Source of the DNA: a virus
Direction: 5' to 3' (one strand)
Length of the DNA stretch: 64,000 nt
Virus record (IMG/VR): IMGVR_UViG_3300044638_006750
Coordinates: 1-64,000 of that record
A program made the translations under genes and the position numbers. Below are positions 59,202-64,000 of this stretch, piece after piece. Numbering within the stretch: position 1 is the first letter of the stretch; the number at the start of each line of letters is the position of its first letter. The notes below the pieces were generated by a model. It made no database searches. It was given only the letters and a program-made list of their open reading frames with translations, and was not told where the DNA came from.

Positions 59202-60197
59202 ATGACAACCCCAACACCTACACCAACAGCAGAATGTGGATGCTGTATTAATCAAAATTACACTCATTTTTTCCATATAGATAAATATGCTAAATATACG
59301 ATATTATCACAATTAGAAGACAATTTTAAATCATTTTTAGATACAGCTTTTTTGAATATTGGGGCTTTTACCAATATAGATAGACCAACAGGCACTCTGT
59401 ATGGTGGTAACATGGCCAAACTAAATTCTGTAAGCGATCCTGCTTTACCAAGTGGATCAGCATGGGAAACTTCTAAAAAAGATTGGATATGGGAGGACTG
59501 CTGCACATATTCGGGAGCTACTCCAATAGACATTTCAGGAGTATATGTAAACAACATTTTTTACCCAGAGCCAACAGGAGCATCGCCCTATACTTATAAT
59601 TTGAACTATCCTCTTGGTCGTGTTACTTTTGCTTCTGGAATACCTCTTAACTCTAATGTTGAAATGTCGTATTCGTACAGAAATGTACAAGTATATAAAT
59701 CTAATGAATCAGCATGGTTCAAGGAACTACAGTATGCTTCATATGATCCGACTAAATTCAATAATATTAAGCAAATTACAAGTAATCATAGAGTTCAGAT
59801 GCCATCTATAGTACTAGAATTTTTGCCAGGAATGGATATGAAACCCTATGAAATAGGCTCAACATCCAATATTATATATCAAGATTTAATGCTAAATATT
59901 TTAACAGAAAGCTATTCTGATAGAGCAATAATATTAGATATATTAGTACAACAAAAAGATAGGCCAATATATCTATATGATATTAACAAAGTGGTCAACG
60001 ACGGAGTTTATCCATTAAATTATGATGGGTCTATTAATCCGTCCGGCTTATCATATACTGACTTAGTAGAAAATACAGATTACAAATTAACAATAGTGTA
60101 TATTAAGAAAGCTGACGTTATAGACCTTAACAATTACGGTCAAAACCTATATATTGGCAACCTTAGATATAGGTTAGAAATTTTCCCTTGGTATTAA
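59202..60197 (+). CDS. Tail/neck structural protein
   Basis: 331 aa, begins with Thr/Pro (MTTPTPTPTAECGCCINQNY); VDNIFYPE-like NNIFYPEPTG, LNYPLGRVTFASGIPLNSNV and IVLEFLPGMDMKPYEIG resemble structural proteins of T4-like neck/tail size. Cys pair CGCC may bind metal. Confidence 0.65.
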   Translation: MTTPTPTPTAECGCCINQNYTHFFHIDKYAKYTILSQLEDNFKSFLDTAFLNIGAFTNIDRPTGTLYGGNMAKLNSVSDPALPSGSAWETSKKDWIWEDCCTYSGATPIDISGVYVNNIFYPEPTGASPYTYNLNYPLGRVTFASGIPLNSNVEMSYSYRNVQVYKSNESAWFKELQYASYDPTKFNNIKQITSNHRVQMPSIVLEFLPGMDMKPYEIGSTSNIIYQDLMLNILTESYSDRAIILDILVQQKDRPIYLYDINKVVNDGVYPLNYDGSINPSGLSYTDLVENTDYKLTIVYIKKADVIDLNNYGQNLYIGNLRYRLEIFPWY

Positions 60198-60259
60198 ATT
60201 ATTGGTGTAAGATATACTGACGATACATCTTCCACATTTCTTAACATGGAGACGATACA

Positions 60260-61438
60260 ATGGCTAAACGTATATTTTTCGGTTCTAGTGCCTTAGCTGT
60301 TAGGCCAACATATGTCGCTAGCTTCGACAGTAATGGTATTGAGCAGTTGGAGACTGGCGCAGGCGCTAATGACAATAAATGGTTTGTACCAAAAGGTATT
60401 CAAAGCGTTGGTTTTTCAACTAGTGCTGCATTCGAACCAATGTTCCAATTAGGCCAAACAGAAGTTTATGGTCGTATGGAAAGCCAGAGTCCTCAGGTAG
60501 AATGCACAATTAGCAAAGCTATCGATGGTACACAACCTCTTTATACCACTCTTAATGGTGGCCATGGAATAGCTAATAATAAAGCCCCTGCTGAATTAGC
60601 TTCTAATTCTGTAGAAATAGCACTAGGTATTTACGCAGAGTCTGTTCCTTATGCTAGTGGTGCTACTCAAGCCGCGGTATTTTGCAGCGGCATGTATGTT
60701 TCGAACGTTCAAATTCAGCTTCCTTTAGATGGTGTTGCTACAGAACAAGTTACTCTTGTTGGAGATACCAGAAAATGGCTAGATAGTAGTAATCCTATTG
60801 CTGATAGTCTAGGAGATAATACTAGAGATGTTATTGGTAGTGGTAGTGCCGCATCGTCATATCAAAGATGGACATTAGATAAAACCAATAGTAAGTTGCC
60901 AATTGGCGTATCCGGCTTCCCATTACAAAGTGTTAATGTTACAATGTCTATTGGTCGTGAAGTAATTCAAGAACTAGGTACCAGAGGAAAGTATTGTCGT
61001 TATGCAACCTTTCCATTTGAAGTAACTAGTGAATTTGAAGTTATTGCTGGTAAACATCGTAGCGGTACCGATGGAGTATCTGGTAATGACGTAGCACTAG
61101 TGGCTCCAGACTATGACTTTAAAAACCATGCTGGTTATGCTTGTGCTTCTGCTACTATTTATGATGTTACTCCTGGCTCAGACACTAATAGTATTGATGG
61201 TGGCGGTATTGACAAAGGTTGGAGAGATCAAGAAATCAAAGTTAAGTTATGCGGTGCTACTGCTAACGATTATCTATGGATTGATCTTGGTACAAAAAAT
61301 AGAGCTACTGCTGTAAACTATGCCGGTGGTGATACTGGTGGTGGTAACGTTACATTAACGTATAGCTTCCAGAATTATAACTATCTACAGCTAGATGGTG
61401 CTGGCAGTTATGCTACAGAGCCATATAGTTTTGCTTAA
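60260..61438 (+). CDS. Tail tube or major tail protein
   Basis: 392 aa, beta-rich, Gly/Ser/Thr-rich (QSVGFSTSAAFEPMFQLGQT ... VQIQLPLDGVATEQVTLVGD). Well-expressed-looking codons, isolated by a leader and a hairpin terminator. Ends GAGSYATEPYSFA. Confidence 0.78.
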   Translation: MAKRIFFGSSALAVRPTYVASFDSNGIEQLETGAGANDNKWFVPKGIQSVGFSTSAAFEPMFQLGQTEVYGRMESQSPQVECTISKAIDGTQPLYTTLNGGHGIANNKAPAELASNSVEIALGIYAESVPYASGATQAAVFCSGMYVSNVQIQLPLDGVATEQVTLVGDTRKWLDSSNPIADSLGDNTRDVIGSGSAASSYQRWTLDKTNSKLPIGVSGFPLQSVNVTMSIGREVIQELGTRGKYCRYATFPFEVTSEFEVIAGKHRSGTDGVSGNDVALVAPDYDFKNHAGYACASATIYDVTPGSDTNSIDGGGIDKGWRDQEIKVKLCGATANDYLWIDLGTKNRATAVNYAGGDTGGGNVTLTYSFQNYNYLQLDGAGSYATEPYSFA

Positions 61439-61447
61439 TTAGTTTAG

Positions 61448-61475
61448 TTGACATAATCTTATAGATTTTTATCAT
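61448..61475 (+). promoter_or_regulatory. Possible promoter after the tube gene
   Basis: TTGACA (61448-61453), 16-base A/T spacer, TATCAT (61470-61475). It would start before the hairpin at 61479. Confidence 0.45.
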
Positions 61476-61478
61476 AAT

Positions 61479-61512
61479 AAGCCAATCGGCGGGCAGTCCC
61501 GCCTTTTGGCTT
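61479..61512 (+). terminator. Terminator-like hairpin
   Basis: AAGCCAA-TC-GGCGGG-CAGT-CCCGCC-TT-TTGGCTT, compound stem of about 13 bp; only a weak T-run (GTTGTGTTT) follows. Confidence 0.65.
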
Positions 61513-61545
61513 GTTGTGTTTCAGGAAATTAAAAAGGATATTATA

Positions 61546-61683
61546 ATGGACGAGTTATTAAATATTATCGGTCGTTTGTATGTTGATTTATATCATTCTC
61601 AAAAGCTATTAGACGTATTACAAGAACAGCTTAAAAATAAAGATAAAGAAATAGCGGACTTGAAGAAGACCAAGAATGAATAA
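61546..61683 (+). CDS. Small coiled-coil protein (45 aa)
   Basis: MDELLNIIGRLYVDLYHSQK..., helical with heptads (KLLDVLQEQLKNKDKEIADL). AAAGGA before the ATG; eight-base overlap with the next gene. Confidence 0.7.
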   Translation: MDELLNIIGRLYVDLYHSQKLLDVLQEQLKNKDKEIADLKKTKNE

Positions 61684-62713
61684 GGCTGATCTAGAATCTA
61701 TTTTATATAGAGTAATTTCTAAAAAAAGCTTTTTTACATTTAAAAATAAAAGATATTGTTTAACTGCTGCTTCGTTTGATATAAAACAAAGAGCATTAGA
61801 AATATATTATGATACTATATCAGATGAAAAATATAATGGTTGGTTGAGAGAAAGCAATCTAATTAATTTACTTATTCATTATGGGTATTGGACTCCTTTT
61901 ACAGAAAATCTAATAAAAGATCTTAATAAACAGGTTGATAAAACTAAAATTAGTTTGTATGAGAACAGACTTAATAGTAAAATGGTTACTAGTATACGCA
62001 AACAATTAAAGCAATTATATAATCAGTTAGATAAAATACTCAGTCAAAAACAAGAATTATATCAGCATACTTTAGAAGGCTATGCTAATAGTATTCGTAA
62101 TGAATATATTTTATGTAATTGTTTACTAGATGAAAAAAATAATAAAGTATTGTCTTTTAATAGCAATTCTTCATATATTCTTTTTAATGGACTTGTTGCC
62201 GCCAGCAACGAGAAAATGATTACCGTTTCTCAACTTAGAGAGTTGGCAAGAGACAATCTATGGAAGTCCATATGGAACTGTAATAAAAGTAATCCATTTG
62301 GAGAAAAAGGAGCAATATATCTTTCGGACGATCAACGAGGTCTGATTAATTTTTCAATTATGTATGATTCGGTGTATGATCATACGGAATGCCCGGAAGA
62401 TTTTGTTATAGACGATGATGACATGTTGGACGGATGGATTTTGTATCAGAAAGAAAAAGTTAAGAGAGACAAAACAAGGGATGCTTTAAGCAAGACACAT
62501 AAGAATGCTCAGGAAGTTTTTATAATGGCTCAAAATCAAGAAGATCTAGAGAGAATATCTGATCTTAACGATGACATCTCTAAGGGGATTATTAAGTCTA
62601 GAATTAATGCCACCAAACAGAATGGAATAATTGATGAATTGGACCTACCAGATGTTAGGTCGGATATTGATCAACAGCTTGCTAGTAAAGCAGGAAATTA
62701 TAATAGGAAATAA
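61676..62713 (+). CDS. Hypothetical helical protein of the tail block
   Basis: 345 aa. ENLIKDLNKQVDKTKISLYE and YNQLDKILSQKQELYQHTLE form long helices; acidic DDDDMLDGWILYQ in the middle. Likely a tail assembly or chaperone protein; not recognised. Confidence 0.68.
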   Translation: MNKADLESILYRVISKKSFFTFKNKRYCLTAASFDIKQRALEIYYDTISDEKYNGWLRESNLINLLIHYGYWTPFTENLIKDLNKQVDKTKISLYENRLNSKMVTSIRKQLKQLYNQLDKILSQKQELYQHTLEGYANSIRNEYILCNCLLDEKNNKVLSFNSNSSYILFNGLVAASNEKMITVSQLRELARDNLWKSIWNCNKSNPFGEKGAIYLSDDQRGLINFSIMYDSVYDHTECPEDFVIDDDDMLDGWILYQKEKVKRDKTRDALSKTHKNAQEVFIMAQNQEDLERISDLNDDISKGIIKSRINATKQNGIIDELDLPDVRSDIDQQLASKAGNYNRK

Positions 62714-62715
62714 TT

Positions 62716-63045
62716 ATGAAACATAATAAAAAAGATGAAGATTTAGATGATCTAATTTATAGTATCACTAAAAAATTTCAGACAACCATGATTGGAGCAT
62801 TAGCTAAGTTTGAAGAATCTTTTGGATACTTATGGGATAACGATACCGAAAATGGTAAAGCATACTATAAGTTATGGCAACAAACACGAAACAATATACT
62901 TAATAATGGAAATAATCAATTGAGATCGGCACTAGACGAATTGGAAGACTATGCCTATAATAAAGAAAAGGGCTATAAGTACCATTATAAATTCTATTTC
63001 AATAACAACAGACCAGAGGATAAAGGAGACCAATATGACAGGTAG
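62716..63045 (+). CDS. Hypothetical helical protein
   Basis: 109 aa, begins MKHNKKDEDLDDLIYSITKK; helical. ATG three bases after the previous stop; overlaps the next gene by 11 bases. Confidence 0.68.
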   Translation: MKHNKKDEDLDDLIYSITKKFQTTMIGALAKFEESFGYLWDNDTENGKAYYKLWQQTRNNILNNGNNQLRSALDELEDYAYNKEKGYKYHYKFYFNNNRPEDKGDQYDR

Positions 63046-63928
63046 AACTTTTAAGGCCACAATCGACTCTAAGGAAACAGAAATTTTTGTAAGAAGTCCG
63101 AGTCTCCAGGACCAGAGAGAAGCTCAGAAACTATATAATCAGGCTTTTACAGATGCCATTAAGTCAAAAGCTGTTGTTAGAGCAAAGATGGATGATGTAT
63201 TAACAGAACAGGGTTTATGGAATAATGAGAAGCAGGCCAGACTGTCGGAACTACAACAAACCCTACTGGAGTCTGAAAGAAGACTTGCTCAGGGTGGTAT
63301 TAGTCTTAAAGAGGCCAAAAGTATCGCTATGAACATGAAAGGTGTTCGTGATGATATCAGAGAACTAATTAGCGCCAGATCATCTCTGGATAATCATAGT
63401 GCAGAAGGTCAAGCTGATAATACTAGGTTTAATTATCTAGTATCAGCATGTGTGGTGTATAATGATACTAAAGAGCCGGTTTTTAAGAATATGGAAGATT
63501 ACCTAAATAGAGCTACTGAACAAGTAGCAGTACTTGGTGCTCAAAATTTGGCTAATATGCTATATGGTTTGGATAGTGACTATGAAAATAATTTACCAGA
63601 AAACAAATTTTTAAAGAAGTATAAGTTTGTTGATGATAAATTACGACTAATAGACAAACAAGGCAGACTCATAGACGAAGAGGGAAGACTAATAGATGAA
63701 AGCGGAAGATTTATCAATGACAAAGGAGAATTTGTTGATAAATTCGGAAATAGAGTTGATTTTGACGGCAACTATGTGGTTGAATTTAAGCCATTCCTAG
63801 ACGATGACGGAAACCCAATCGTAGAAGAGACTAACAATGCAGCAGTTTCACAACAACCACCAGAAGTCAAGTTATCAGCTCCTCCAGAAAATCTCAAGAC
63901 TGAAGAATCAGCTGGTACTCCAGCTTAG
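63035..63928 (+). CDS. Tail-chaperone-like protein with short tandem repeats
   Basis: 297 aa. Helical first half (QDQREAQKLYNQAFTDAIKS), then near residues 208-260 at least six imperfect repeats of the form (L/F)IDExGR, a beta-spiral-like hinge, and a Pro/Glu-rich tail. ATG 63035 has AAAGGAGA six bases upstream; the longer frame begins inside the previous gene. Confidence 0.7.
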   Translation: MTGRTFKATIDSKETEIFVRSPSLQDQREAQKLYNQAFTDAIKSKAVVRAKMDDVLTEQGLWNNEKQARLSELQQTLLESERRLAQGGISLKEAKSIAMNMKGVRDDIRELISARSSLDNHSAEGQADNTRFNYLVSACVVYNDTKEPVFKNMEDYLNRATEQVAVLGAQNLANMLYGLDSDYENNLPENKFLKKYKFVDDKLRLIDKQGRLIDEEGRLIDESGRFINDKGEFVDKFGNRVDFDGNYVVEFKPFLDDDGNPIVEETNNAAVSQQPPEVKLSAPPENLKTEESAGTPA

Positions 63929-63963
63929 TTTTTGCTTGTATTGTTTTCTTATTACCGTAAATG

Positions 63964-63996
63964 AACCGGCTCGATTATTATCTGGGCCGGTTTTTT
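63964..63996 (+). terminator. Intrinsic terminator
   Basis: AACCGGC / GCCGGTT stem (7 bp, 15-base loop) followed by TTTTTTATTT. Confidence 0.88.
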
Positions 63997-64000
63997 ATTT

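Overview
The window is a stretch of a large, AT-rich, tailed double-stranded DNA phage genome. Genes from 1 to about 44.1 kb lie on the minus strand. Genes from about 44.25 kb to the end lie on the plus strand and include a recognisable head-and-tail block: small and large terminase, portal, protease/scaffold, decoration, major capsid, connectors and tail tube. A planctomycete host is inferred from a secreted subtilase that opens with a LEPR-XLL-like motif (LEQLETRALLS) and from small secreted proteins that resemble planctomycete ones.

Layout. (a) 1-10.7 kb: tightly overlapping minus-strand accessory genes, including RNA repair (RNA ligase, RtcB), endonuclease VII, a HAD-like protein, a STAS-like protein, a methyltransferase, a phosphoesterase, a GT25 glycosyltransferase and many small proteins. 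(b) 10.7-19.7 kb: small membrane, secreted and soluble proteins, two of them recognisable enzymes (phosphoribosyltransferase and Nudix) plus an ASCH protein, with increasingly frequent sigma70-like promoters. (c) 19.7-39.5 kb: an array of about 1-kb cassettes. Each has one to a few small genes behind a TTGACA-16/17-TANNNT promoter, and cassettes are separated by 17 clear copies (plus one degraded) of a repeat of about 85 bp built from two hairpin modules flanking a GC-rich palindrome. Eight recognisable tRNA genes and four tRNA-like RNAs without a normal anticodon arm lie in this region; two of these are tandem, pseudoknotted and covarying. (d) 39.6-44.1 kb: subtilase, GNAT, a secreted protein, GlmS and a small DNA-binding protein. 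(e) 44.2-64 kb: plus-strand operon starting with a sigma-like factor, then GDP-mannose dehydratase, nucleases, packaging and virion genes, closed by intrinsic terminators.

How the parts may work together (inference): the cassette array, with one strong host-type promoter per gene, looks like an early host-takeover module. The sigma-like factor at 44.4 kb could switch transcription to the divergent late block. RtcB, the RNA ligase, the tRNA set and the tRNA-like RNAs together suggest an investment in keeping translation running, possibly against anticodon nucleases. GlmS, GDP-mannose dehydratase, an RgpF-like protein and GT25 point to sugar metabolism or surface glycan modification. Many genes shorter than 60 codons were found by eye from start, stop and ribosome-binding site. 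None of this has been checked against a database.
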